From Holophaga sp. (lineage in GTDB: Bacteria; Acidobacteriota; Holophagae; Holophagales; Holophagaceae), in assembly GCA_031292735.1 (NCBI GenBank), contig JARLGP010000119.1:1-42632 (forward strand): a stretch of DNA of 42,632 nucleotides, written 5' to 3'. The first letter of the stretch is position 1. Every line of letters starts with the position of its first letter. Below the pieces are notes generated by a model. The model saw only the letters and a list, made by a program, of their open reading frames with translations, made no database searches and was not told where the DNA came from. Below are positions 8,583-16,126 of this stretch, in pieces. Made by a program: the position numbers and the translations under genes.

Positions 8583-8612
8583 ACATCGTCCCGGCCGGGG
8601 CCGGGACGATGT
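8583..8612 (-). terminator. Terminator after lctP2
   Basis: A perfect 14-bp stem (ACATCGTCCCGGCC/GGCCGGGACGATGT) with a 2-base centre lies 22 bases after the lctP2 stop. On the minus strand it is followed by CGTTTCAGGTTT, which is only moderately T-rich. It probably separates the lctP2 transcript from lctP1. Confidence 0.65.
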
Positions 8613-8634
8613 GGGCAAGCGGGCAGACGTGCGG

Positions 8635-10485
8635 CTAGGGCTTCGGCGCCGGAGGGGGGGCGGGAGGCGCCACCGCCACCACGGCGGGTTTGGCGCCGGC
8701 CGGCGCGGAGGGGATCAGGCCGGGGAACACATACATCTCCAGCATGGCGATGACGCCGATCACCGCGGCGCCGGCGATGGAGTGCCAGAACACCTTGCGG
8801 AAGATCGGCCCCATGGCGTGCACCCGTTCCTGGGGGTCGTCATAGCAGGCGGCGCAGGCCACCATGATGGACTGCGGGTCGATCATCTTGCCCATGACGC
8901 CGCCGGTGGAGTTGGTGGCCACCACCAGGACTTCATTGAGGTGCAGCTGCTGGGCGGTGATCCGCTGCAGGCTGCCGAACAGGGCGTTGGCGGCGGTGTC
9001 CGATCCGGTGAGGAAGACGCCCAGCCAGCCCAGGAAGGCGGCGAAGAACGGATACAGGCAGCCCGCGCTGGTGAAGGCCAGGCCGATGACCGCGTCGGTG
9101 CCGGCATAGCGGGTGAGGAAGCCCAGGCCGAGCACCTGGCCGATGACCAGGACCGGCTTCTTCATGCGCTGGAGGGTGCGTCCGATGGCCTCGCGCCACT
9201 GGTCCCCGGTCATGCGGAGCAGCAGGCCGGACAGGATCGCCGACACGAACACGCCGGTGCCCACCGCGGAGATCCAGTTGATGACGAACCGGGCCGCTTC
9301 GGGCTTGGCGCCCGGCTGAACCACCGGCGCGGTGCGCTGCACCATGTTGTGCAGGGCGGGCATGTCCCAGTGGGGCAACGAAAGCGTGCCGCTGAAGTTG
9401 GTGCCCAGGAAGGTGGTGTTGAACTTGACTCCGGAGAACAGCTTGTCCAGGACGGACTTGTAGGACGGCATGCCCCAGAGGGCGCAGCAGCAGATGAGGA
9501 GGATCCAGGGCATCCAGGCGTAGATGGTCTCGCCGACGGTGTACTTGTACTTCCAGGTGGTGATGTCGATGGTCTCGGCAACCTTGCCGGCTTTCCGTTC
9601 CGAGCGGAGCAGGAAGCGCCGCTTGGGATGCCAGAAGTAGCGGAGGAACAGGGCCGTGCAGATCACCGAGAACACGCCCGCCAGCACGTCGGTCAGGAGG
9701 TGGGTGGCTGCCATGGAGGAGGAGAACCACTGCATCACCGCGAAGGAGATGCCCGACATCGCCGCGGCCGGCCAGACTTCGAACACTTCGCTCCAGGTTC
9801 CGCCCTCCATCTTCACGAAGGCGGCGATCAGCCAGAACGGCACCAGGACGGAAACGAACGGCAGCTGGTGGCCGGCCATGGCGGAAACGTGAAGCTCATT
9901 GAGGCCGCTCACCGCGGCCAGGGTGACGATGGGGGTTCCGATGGCGCCCCAGGCCACCGGGGCGGTGTTGGCCAGCAGGTTGAGCACGGCCGACTGGAAC
10001 GGGGCGAAGCCCAGCCCCACCATGACCGCGCCGGCGATGGCCACGGGGGTGCCGAAGCCCGAGGTGCCCTCGATGATGGAACCGAAGGAGAAGGCGATCA
10101 GCAGCACCTGCAGCCGGCGGTCAAAGGAGATGTGGATGATCGACTCCTTGACGATCTCGAACTGTCCCGTGATGACCGTCATGGTGTAGAGCAGCATGGC
10201 GGATAGAACGATCCAGATGATGCCGAGAAGTCCGGACAGTGTTCCGAAAACAAAGGCGGAGATGGCGGAGGCCAGCGGCATCTTGAAACCCAGGCAGCTG
10301 ACAATAAAAGCTGCGAGGACGCCGTAGAACGCCGCGTATGGCGCGGCAATGCCATAGCGCCACACTCCGTCCTTGTCCTTGTGCGGGTGGACGGCAACAA
10401 AGTATAGAAGTGTGCCTATTGGCACCACTGCCACCAGGGTGGACAGGAAAATGTTGCCGAAAGGATTGTAGTTCTGGAAATACAT
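8635..10485 (-). CDS. lctP: LctP-family lactate permease, copy 2
   Basis: A 616-residue member of the LctP family. Shared motifs include IIEGTSGFGTPVAIAGAVMV, NTAPVAWGAIGTPIV, GWLGVFLTGSDTAANALFG and NSTGGVMGKMIDPQSI. The C-terminus ends in an alanine/proline-rich tail (VVAVAPPAPPPAPKP), and a hydrophilic insert with a TTFLGTNFSGTLSLP segment lies in the middle. ATG 10485 follows GGGAGG by 4 bases; an upstream TTG at 10497 overlaps this site. It has a long 5' leader with several inverted repeats and a good sigma-70-like promoter about 200 bases upstream, so it seems to be its own transcription unit. Substrate preference cannot be read from the sequence. Confidence 0.94.
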   Translation of the reverse strand: MYFQNYNPFGNIFLSTLVAVVPIGTLLYFVAVHPHKDKDGVWRYGIAAPYAAFYGVLAAFIVSCLGFKMPLASAISAFVFGTLSGLLGIIWIVLSAMLLYTMTVITGQFEIVKESIIHISFDRRLQVLLIAFSFGSIIEGTSGFGTPVAIAGAVMVGLGFAPFQSAVLNLLANTAPVAWGAIGTPIVTLAAVSGLNELHVSAMAGHQLPFVSVLVPFWLIAAFVKMEGGTWSEVFEVWPAAAMSGISFAVMQWFSSSMAATHLLTDVLAGVFSVICTALFLRYFWHPKRRFLLRSERKAGKVAETIDITTWKYKYTVGETIYAWMPWILLICCCALWGMPSYKSVLDKLFSGVKFNTTFLGTNFSGTLSLPHWDMPALHNMVQRTAPVVQPGAKPEAARFVINWISAVGTGVFVSAILSGLLLRMTGDQWREAIGRTLQRMKKPVLVIGQVLGLGFLTRYAGTDAVIGLAFTSAGCLYPFFAAFLGWLGVFLTGSDTAANALFGSLQRITAQQLHLNEVLVVATNSTGGVMGKMIDPQSIMVACAACYDDPQERVHAMGPIFRKVFWHSIAGAAVIGVIAMLEMYVFPGLIPSAPAGAKPAVVAVAPPAPPPAPKP

Positions 10486-10492
10486 GGTACCT

Positions 10493-10505
10493 CCCAAAGT
10501 TTGGG
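10493..10505 (-). promoter_or_regulatory. Palindrome overlapping the lctP2 ribosome site
   Basis: CCCAAAGTTTGGG is a 13-base palindrome whose GGG end is part of the GGGAGG Shine-Dalgarno on the minus strand. Folding would partly hide the ribosome site; as DNA it could be a regulator site. No regulator is known for it. Confidence 0.4.
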
Positions 10506-10546
10506 CCTGAACTCATGCGTAACCGGATTGAGGGCGCTGCGCTTGC

Positions 10547-10570
10547 GGGGGGACGGTAAATTATCCCCCC
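10547..10570 (-). promoter_or_regulatory. Hairpin in the lctP2 leader
   Basis: GGGGGGA (10547-10553) pairs with TCCCCCC (10564-10570) across a 10-base AT-rich loop. It lies between the candidate promoter and the start codon of lctP2. It could be a pausing or attenuation structure; there is no T-run after it. Confidence 0.4.
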
Positions 10571-10628
10571 AGGCGGTTGAACCGAAGGCAAAAGAGCCGG
10601 TTCCTGGCCGCCTAGTGGAAAGTGGATC

Positions 10629-10645
10629 TATGCACGCCGTGCATA
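10629..10645. promoter_or_regulatory. Perfect 17-base palindrome, candidate operator
   Basis: TATGCACGCCGTGCATA has 8-base arms around a single C. It lies about 40 bases downstream of the predicted lctP2 transcription start, a common place for a repressor to act. It does not match the LldR/PdhR-type TTGGTnnnACCAA pattern. The binding protein is unknown. Confidence 0.5.
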
Positions 10646-10689
10646 CACACGGGACGATCCAGAATCAATTGGTATGGAGTTTCTGCCTC

Positions 10690-10718
10690 ATTCTTCCTCC
10701 GCCGGATTTTGATGTCAA
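10690..10718 (-). promoter_or_regulatory. Sigma-70-like promoter for lctP2
   Basis: On the minus strand a perfect -35 TTGACA (10718-10713) is followed after 17 bases by AAGAAT (10695-10690), four of six matches to the -10 consensus. The AT-rich stretch upstream (AAAATTTATATTTG) resembles an UP element. It lies downstream of the glycerate kinase stop, so lctP2 can be transcribed separately from the permease-3/kinase pair. Confidence 0.6.
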
Positions 10719-10753
10719 CAAATATAAATTTTCCCGGACGGATTTTTTCGGTA

Positions 10754-11905
10754 CTAGGATTTCCTGCCGAAGTTCCGGCCCAGCTTGATGAGCCGGCACA
10801 CCCGGGCCGCTCCGGCCTCGATGAGGGCGGGGCCCTGGCTGATGCAGGCTTCCAGGGTCATGGGCTGGGGCACGATGCTGGCGAGGGCGCCGATCCCGTG
10901 GGCCAGCACCTCGTCCGCGCCATCGCCCAGTCCGCCGGACAGGCATACCACCGGAACCTGGTGTCGCCCGGCCACCGCGGCCACGCCCACCGGGGCCTTG
11001 CCCATGGCGGTCTGGGCATCGGTGCGCCCCTCCCCGGTGATGACCAGGTCGGCGCCGGTCACCATGGCTTCGAAGCCGGTGGCTTCCAGCACGATCTCCA
11101 CCCCCGGGCGCAGCTTCGCCGGGGTGAACCACAGCAGCCCCGCGCCCAGGCCGCCGGCGGCCCCGGCGCCCGGGCGTTCCGCCACGTCCCGGCCGGTGGT
11201 TTGGGCCGCCACCCGGGCGAAGACGCCCAGGGCCCGGTCCAGTTCCTGCACCATGTCGGGGGTGGCGCCTTTCTGCGGCCCGAACACCGCGGAGGCTCCG
11301 CGGGGGCCGGTCAGCGGGTTGTCCACGTCGCAGGCCACCATGATCTCGGTGTCCAGCAGGCGCGGGTCGAGCCCGGCCAGGTCGATCCGGGCCAGCCGCG
11401 CCAGGGCGGCGCCGCCCTGGGGCAGCGGCTGTCCGTCAGCGTCCAGGAACCGCGCGCCCAGGGCCCGGGCCATGCCGGTGCCGCCGTCATTGGTGGCGCT
11501 GCCGCCGATGCCGATGACCACCTTGCGCAGCCCGGCGTCCAGGGCCGCCTTGAGCAGCAGGCCGGTGCCGGAGGTGGAGGCGATCCGGGGATCGCGCAGG
11601 TCCTTGGGCACCAGGGGCAGGCCCGAAGCCGAGGCCATCTCGATGACCGCGGTCTGGCCGTCCCCGAGCACCCCCCACTGGGCCCGGACCGGCTCGCCCA
11701 TGGGGCCGGGCACCTCGGTGAACTGCAGGCGCCCGCCGGTGGCCGCCACCAGGGCTTCCACGGTGCCCTCGCCGCCGTCGGCGATGGGCACCTTGAGCAC
11801 CTCGGCTTCCGGGAACACGGCGTGGATGCCCCGTTCCATGGCCTGGGCCACGCCCAGGGCCGACACGCTGCCTTTGTAGGAGTCTGGCGCCACAACAATA
11901 CGCAT
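10754..11905 (-). CDS. glxK: Glycerate kinase (GlxK/GarK family)
   Basis: A 383-residue class II-type glycerate kinase that phosphorylates D-glycerate to phosphoglycerate (2-phosphoglycerate in E. coli GarK/GlxK). Visible motifs are RIVVAPDSYKGSVSA at the N-terminus, PIADGGEGTVEAL, GIGGSATNDGGTGMARALGA and GADLVITGEGRTD. ATG 11905 is preceded by AAGGTGA at 7-8 bases; a TTG at 11920 is within that site and less likely. It follows permease 3 after 28 bases, so the two form an operon. Coupling with an LctP-type carrier and the glcD/glcF-like pair on the other strand suggests use of glycerate or of glycolate via glyoxylate and tartronate semialdehyde (inference); glyoxylate carboligase is not in the window. 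Confidence 0.93.
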   Translation of the reverse strand: MRIVVAPDSYKGSVSALGVAQAMERGIHAVFPEAEVLKVPIADGGEGTVEALVAATGGRLQFTEVPGPMGEPVRAQWGVLGDGQTAVIEMASASGLPLVPKDLRDPRIASTSGTGLLLKAALDAGLRKVVIGIGGSATNDGGTGMARALGARFLDADGQPLPQGGAALARLARIDLAGLDPRLLDTEIMVACDVDNPLTGPRGASAVFGPQKGATPDMVQELDRALGVFARVAAQTTGRDVAERPGAGAAGGLGAGLLWFTPAKLRPGVEIVLEATGFEAMVTGADLVITGEGRTDAQTAMGKAPVGVAAVAGRHQVPVVCLSGGLGDGADEVLAHGIGALASIVPQPMTLEACISQGPALIEAGAARVCRLIKLGRNFGRKS

Positions 11906-11933
11906 GGTAATCACCTTCAAATGAAGTGCGGCC

Positions 11934-13559
11934 CTAGGGAACCAGGCCGGGGAACAGGAACGCGAAGCCCCAGGACATCAAGCCCACGAGGATGAGGAAC
12001 GGGATGGTGTACTTGATGGTCTGACGCATGATGAGCCCTTCCTTCCCGGCCAGGCCCACGGCGGTGGCCGCGATGACGATGCTCTGCGGCGAGATCATCT
12101 TGCCGGCGACGCTGCCGGCGCTGCCGGCGGACGCCATGAGGATCTCCGACAGGTTCATGCCCTGGGCGGTGAGCTTCTGCAGGTTGCCGAACAGGGCGTT
12201 GGCGGAGGTGTTGCTGCCGGTGAGGAACACGCCGATGGTGCCGAACAGCGGCGCCAGCAGCGGGTAGACCTGCCTGCTCACCACCGAGATGATGCTGTTG
12301 GCCAGCACCGCCACCATGGAGATCTGCTTGGTGCCCAGAACGCCCCAGACGGCCAGCTTGGTCTTCGGGTCAATGATGGGCATGGACATGTTCATGACTT
12401 CCGAGATGGAAAGAATGCAGGCCACCGCGACGAAGGACGGAATCATCTGCTTGAAGGTCTTGCCGAACTGCTGGCCGAAGACGGAGAACGGGATGCCCAG
12501 GAAGGGGCAGGCGATCAGGCCGGCTATCAGCATGATTGTGCCAGGGGTCTGCAGCCAGGTGAAGGTGTAGAGCTTGCCGGGGTTGTAGATCTGGGCCTTG
12601 AGCAGCATCCAGTGCCAGCCGGCGGCGGTGCCGTTGAAGGCGCTCTTGGTGGAGGGGAGGTTCACGACGATGACCAGCACGGCCAGCAGCAGGTAGGGCA
12701 GCCAGGACAGGAACAGCTCCTTGGGGTGGAAGGCCTTCGGCCGGGAGTCGGTGATGCTGTCGCCCTCGAACAGCCAGGGCTCCACCTGCTTCTGCACCTT
12801 CAGGTAGATGGCAGTGGCGGTGAGGCAGACCAGGGAGGCCAGCACCGTGGTCAGCTCGGCGCCGATGAAGTTGGACACCAGGAACTGGGTGATGGAGAAG
12901 CTGAGCCCGGTGACCAGGATGGCGCCCAGGGAGCCCTTCATCCCCTTGAACTTGGACATCGCGAAGACGGTGGCGAAGGCCATGATGAAGGCCAGCGGAG
13001 CCATGAACCGGCCGGTCATCCGCGACAGCAGCATCAGGTCCAGGCCGGTGGTCTTGGCCAGCACCACGGTGGGGATGGCCAGGGAACCGAACGGCACCGG
13101 GCCGGTGTTGGCCACCAGGCAGACCATGGCCGCCATCATCGGGCTGTAGCCCAGGCCCACCAGGATGCTGGCGGGGATGGCCACCGGCGCGCCGAAGCCG
13201 CAGATGCCTTCCAGGAAGGCGCCGAAGCCGAAGGCGATGAGCAGGGCCTGGGCGCGCCGATCGATGGTCAGGTTGGCCATGGCCCCCTGCATCTTGTCCA
13301 TCCAGCCGGTGCTCTTCAGGAGGTTGTAGACCACCAGGGCGCCGAACGGGATGTACATGATCGGGAAGATGCCGGTGAGGCCGCCCTGCACGGCGGCCAG
13401 CAGGGTCGCGCCGGCCGGGAAGTGGAAGAAGAAGATGGCCGCCAGCACCGTCACCGCCCAGGCGACCATGGCGATCTTGTAGGCGGGCTTCATGAGCAGC
13501 GGAATGCCGATGAGCAGGACGAAAAGCGGAAGAGAAGCTACAAGAGCCCCAGGGACCAT
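11934..13559 (-). CDS. LctP-family permease, copy 3 (possible glycolate/glycerate carrier)
   Basis: A 541-residue LctP-family carrier, shorter and more divergent than the other two copies. Motifs include FLEGICGFGAPVAIPASILV, NTGPVPFGSLAIPTVV, FLTGSNTSANALFGNLQ and GSAGSVAGKMISPQSI. The family also contains the glycolate permease GlcA. Its operon partner is glycerate kinase, so its substrate may be glycolate or glycerate rather than lactate (inference). GGAGG lies 6-7 bases before ATG 13559. It is divergent from the LytTR regulator gene across a 220-base gap with two long A/T tracts, which is a natural place for that regulator to act. Confidence 0.92.
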   Translation of the reverse strand: MVPGALVASLPLFVLLIGIPLLMKPAYKIAMVAWAVTVLAAIFFFHFPAGATLLAAVQGGLTGIFPIMYIPFGALVVYNLLKSTGWMDKMQGAMANLTIDRRAQALLIAFGFGAFLEGICGFGAPVAIPASILVGLGYSPMMAAMVCLVANTGPVPFGSLAIPTVVLAKTTGLDLMLLSRMTGRFMAPLAFIMAFATVFAMSKFKGMKGSLGAILVTGLSFSITQFLVSNFIGAELTTVLASLVCLTATAIYLKVQKQVEPWLFEGDSITDSRPKAFHPKELFLSWLPYLLLAVLVIVVNLPSTKSAFNGTAAGWHWMLLKAQIYNPGKLYTFTWLQTPGTIMLIAGLIACPFLGIPFSVFGQQFGKTFKQMIPSFVAVACILSISEVMNMSMPIIDPKTKLAVWGVLGTKQISMVAVLANSIISVVSRQVYPLLAPLFGTIGVFLTGSNTSANALFGNLQKLTAQGMNLSEILMASAGSAGSVAGKMISPQSIVIAATAVGLAGKEGLIMRQTIKYTIPFLILVGLMSWGFAFLFPGLVP

Positions 13560-13586
13560 GGCCTACCTCCATTTGTTTTCAGTTGG

Positions 13587-13655
13587 TTTTTTTTTCAAGC
13601 GTATCAGGGGGCTGGGTTGGATGATGGAGAAAGAATCAAGACCCTGGTTTTTTTT
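13587..13655 (-). promoter_or_regulatory. Two A/T tracts in the divergent promoter region
   Basis: Runs of nine T (13587-13595) and eight T (13648-13655) stand out in GC-rich DNA. Their centres are about 60 bases apart, near six helical turns, so they could bend DNA in phase. They lie in the untranslated region of permease 3. No clear -35/-10 pair was found for that gene. Confidence 0.3.
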
Positions 13656-13680
13656 GCGGGCCGCCGTCCGGCCAGGGGGT

Positions 13681-13711
13681 TTGTGCCAGAAATCCAAGCT
13701 GCTGCTATAGT
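13681..13711 (+). promoter_or_regulatory. Possible promoter of the LytTR regulator gene
   Basis: TATAGT (13706-13711) matches five of six -10 bases. TTGTGC (13681-13686) is a partial -35, but the spacer of 19 bases is long. The expected start lies about 60 bases before the gene. An AACCGGTT palindrome (13745-13752) sits just before the ribosome site. Confidence 0.35.
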
Positions 13712-13779
13712 TACCGCCCAAGACCGGGCTCCTGGAAAGCCTGGAACCGGTTGGCTGCCCACTTCGGGGAGGACTGCAC

Positions 13780-14493
13780 ATGATGCGAGCGGTGGTGGTG
13801 GATGATGAACTGCTCGCCAGGGAGGAGCTGGAAGCGCTCCTGGTGGAAACCGGCGAAATCTCCGTGGTGGCCACCTGCGCCAATGCCATCCAGGCCATCC
13901 GCGCCATCAAGAGCCTGAGGCCGGACGTGATGTTCCTGGACATCCAGATGCCCAAGCTGGACGGCCTCAAGATGCTCAGCATGATCGACGCGGAACTCAT
14001 GCCCTGCGTGGTTTTTGTCACCGCTTATGATGAATATGCAATCAATGCCTTCGAAAAGGACGCCATCGACTACCTGCTCAAGCCGGTCCAGCCGGAGCGT
14101 CTGGCCCGGGCCATCGCCCGGCTCAAGCGGTTCCTGGGCGAGGGGGGGACGCCCCACTACGACAGCCCCCTGATCGAGCGGATCCCCTGCATGGGCTCCC
14201 AGAGCATCAAGCTGATCGACACGTCGGAGGTGGAGTTCGTCCGCTCGTCCGAAATGGGCGTCCACGTGGTGACCTCCAAGGGCGAGTTCCTCACCGAGCT
14301 CACCCTCACCGTCCTGGAGGCCAAGACCCGGCATCTGGTGCGCTGCCACAAGCAGTTCCTGGTGAACATCCGGCAGATCGACGAGATCATCCGCCAGGAC
14401 CCGTCCACCGCCCTGCTCAAGACCCGCTCCGGCAAGCAGGTTCCGGTGAGCCGCCGGTTCCTGGTGCACCTGAAGGAACTGCTCGGCATCTGA
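13780..14493 (+). CDS. LytTR-family response regulator
   Basis: A 237-residue two-domain regulator. The receiver domain (1-120) has VVVDDELLAREEL, the phospho-acceptor D54 in MFLDIQMPKLDG, and FVTAYDEYAINAF...DYLLKPVQ. The LytTR DNA-binding domain (about 135-237) has LIDTSEVEFVRSSEMGVHVV, FLVRCHKQFLVN-like and VPVSRRFL segments. GGGGAGG precedes ATG 13780 by 7 bases. It is the obvious partner of the LytS-type kinase at 2029-3714, although the two are separated by the whole permease/dehydrogenase arm. It is divergent from permease 3 and upstream of glcD, so it probably regulates both sides. LytTR proteins bind paired direct repeats, but I could not identify a confident set here. Confidence 0.94.
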   Translation: MMRAVVVDDELLAREELEALLVETGEISVVATCANAIQAIRAIKSLRPDVMFLDIQMPKLDGLKMLSMIDAELMPCVVFVTAYDEYAINAFEKDAIDYLLKPVQPERLARAIARLKRFLGEGGTPHYDSPLIERIPCMGSQSIKLIDTSEVEFVRSSEMGVHVVTSKGEFLTELTLTVLEAKTRHLVRCHKQFLVNIRQIDEIIRQDPSTALLKTRSGKQVPVSRRFLVHLKELLGI

Positions 14494-14598
14494 TCCTGGC
14501 CCGATGTGATCTGGGTCATGCACCCTTCGGCCTTCGCGGGTGTATCCTGGGCCACTCTTTTTCAATCTGCAGTCCGATGCCCCCATGGATGCCAACGG

Positions 14599-14608
14599 TT
14601 GAGTCAAT
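14599..14608. promoter_or_regulatory. TTGAGTCAAT motif upstream of glcD
   Basis: TTGAGTCAAT, whose first nine bases are a palindrome, lies 118 bases before the glcD start. It is flanked by a 6-base inverted repeat, ATGGAT (14585-14590) and ATCCAT (14607-14612). The identical 10-mer occurs at 20595-20604 between the D-lactate dehydrogenase gene and the kinase gene. Shared control of the two dehydrogenases is possible. Confidence 0.35.
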
Positions 14609-14725
14609 CCATGCTTTCCGGGCTCGGTTCGCTGGCGGAGTCCGGTCGGCCACGGTTTGGCACGATCCGGCTCCGGCCACTGGCCATGACACGGTATTAG
14701 CCGCCCCCCAAATGAGGAGAACCCG

Positions 14726-16126
14726 ATGCTCGACAAGTTGGTAGTTCAGCAACTTCAGGGAGTGGTTGGAAACCAGAACGTGCTCACCAGCAAGATGGAC
14801 ATGGTGACCTACAGTTACGACGCCACCGCGGACATGCCGCGCGAGCTGCCCGACGTGGTGGTGCTGCCCACCTCCAGCGAGATGGTGCAGGGCGTGGTGA
14901 AGATCGCCCGGGCCAACGGCCTGGCCATCTATCCGCGCGGGGCCGGTTCCAACCTGAGCGGCGGCACCATTCCGCTCAAGAAGGGGATCGTCCTCTCGTT
15001 CCAGAGGATGAACAAGATCCTGGACATCGATGCCGCCAACCTCACCGCCACCGTGCAGCCGGGGGTGGTGATCGGCGACCTGAACACGGCGGTGGCCAAG
15101 CACGGGCTCATCTATCCCCCGGATCCCGGCACCGTGGCCACGGCCACCATGGGCGGCTCCTGCGCCGAGAACTCCGGCGGCCTTCGCGGGCTCAAGTATG
15201 GCGTCACCAAGAACTACATCATGGGCATGGAAGTCGTCCTGGCCAACGGGGAGAAGGTCCGGTTCGGCGGCAAGACGGTGAAGAACGTCACCGCCTACGA
15301 CTTCACCAACCTGTTCGTCGGTTCGGAAGGCACCCTGGGGATCACCACCGAGATCACCTGCAAGCTGATTCCGGCGCCCAAGTTCCGCCGGGCCATGATG
15401 GGCATCTTCCAGACCCTGGAAGATGCCGGCAACGCCGTGGCCGGCATCATCGCCGCCAAGGTCATCCCGGCCACCCTGGAGATCATGGACAACATGACCA
15501 TCCGCACCGTGGAGGCGTTCTCCCACATCGGCCTGCCGGTGGAGGCCAAGGCCCTGCTGCTTTGCGAAGTGGACGGCATGTCCCAGGACCTGGTGGACGC
15601 CGAGGCGGAGGCGGTGATCGCCGTGCTGAGCCAGAACAACTGCGAGTACAAGGCCGCCAAGTCCGACGCCGAGCGCGACCAGGTCTGGGCGGCGCGGCGC
15701 AACGCGCTGCCGGCCCTTGCTTCCCTCAACAACACCTGCATCGTGGAAGACGCCACCGTGCCGCGCAGCCGGATCACCGAGATGCTGGTGACCCTGGAGA
15801 AGATCGCCGAGAAGTACCACGTCACCATCGGCACCTTCGGCCACGCCGGGGACGGCAACATGCATCCGACCATCCTGTTCGACAAGTACGACAAGGAAAT
15901 GGCCGCGCAGGTGCACCTGGCGGTGGACGAGATCTTCGCCACCGCCATCGCCCTGGGCGGAACCCTGTCGGGCGAGCACGGCATCGGCATGGCCAAGATG
16001 AAGTATCTGAGCAGCGAGCTCAACCAGAGCGGACTCAACCTGATCCGCACCGTCAAGGAAGCCATGGATCCGGACTACATGCTCAACCCCGGAAAGATGC
16101 TTCCGGTGCCCGAGGTGCACGCATGA
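14726..16126 (+). CDS. glcD: FAD-linked D-lactate/glycolate dehydrogenase catalytic subunit (GlcD family)
   Basis: A 466-residue flavoprotein. A FAD-binding type 4 domain (about 38-178) has YPRGAGSNLSGG and GSCAENSGGLRGLKYG. A FAD-oxidase C-terminal domain (about 215-455) has FGHAGDGNMHP and SGEHGIG, with histidines typical of 2-hydroxyacid oxidation. GAGGAG lies 6-7 bases before the ATG. Its stop overlaps the next start as ATGA, so it works with the Fe-S partner. The Desulfovibrio lactate locus has, as I recall, a similar pair acting as D-lactate dehydrogenase. In E. coli the family oxidises glycolate, and the nearby glycerate kinase keeps that option open. Confidence 0.9.
   Translation: MLDKLVVQQLQGVVGNQNVLTSKMDMVTYSYDATADMPRELPDVVVLPTSSEMVQGVVKIARANGLAIYPRGAGSNLSGGTIPLKKGIVLSFQRMNKILDIDAANLTATVQPGVVIGDLNTAVAKHGLIYPPDPGTVATATMGGSCAENSGGLRGLKYGVTKNYIMGMEVVLANGEKVRFGGKTVKNVTAYDFTNLFVGSEGTLGITTEITCKLIPAPKFRRAMMGIFQTLEDAGNAVAGIIAAKVIPATLEIMDNMTIRTVEAFSHIGLPVEAKALLLCEVDGMSQDLVDAEAEAVIAVLSQNNCEYKAAKSDAERDQVWAARRNALPALASLNNTCIVEDATVPRSRITEMLVTLEKIAEKYHVTIGTFGHAGDGNMHPTILFDKYDKEMAAQVHLAVDEIFATAIALGGTLSGEHGIGMAKMKYLSSELNQSGLNLIRTVKEAMDPDYMLNPGKMLPVPEVHA

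Noticed and set aside
14654..14680. Possible sigma-54 promoter (TGGCAC) upstream of glcD
   Set aside because: The -24-like TGGCAC is present but the bases at the -12 position do not match TTGC, and no sigma-54 activator gene is nearby.
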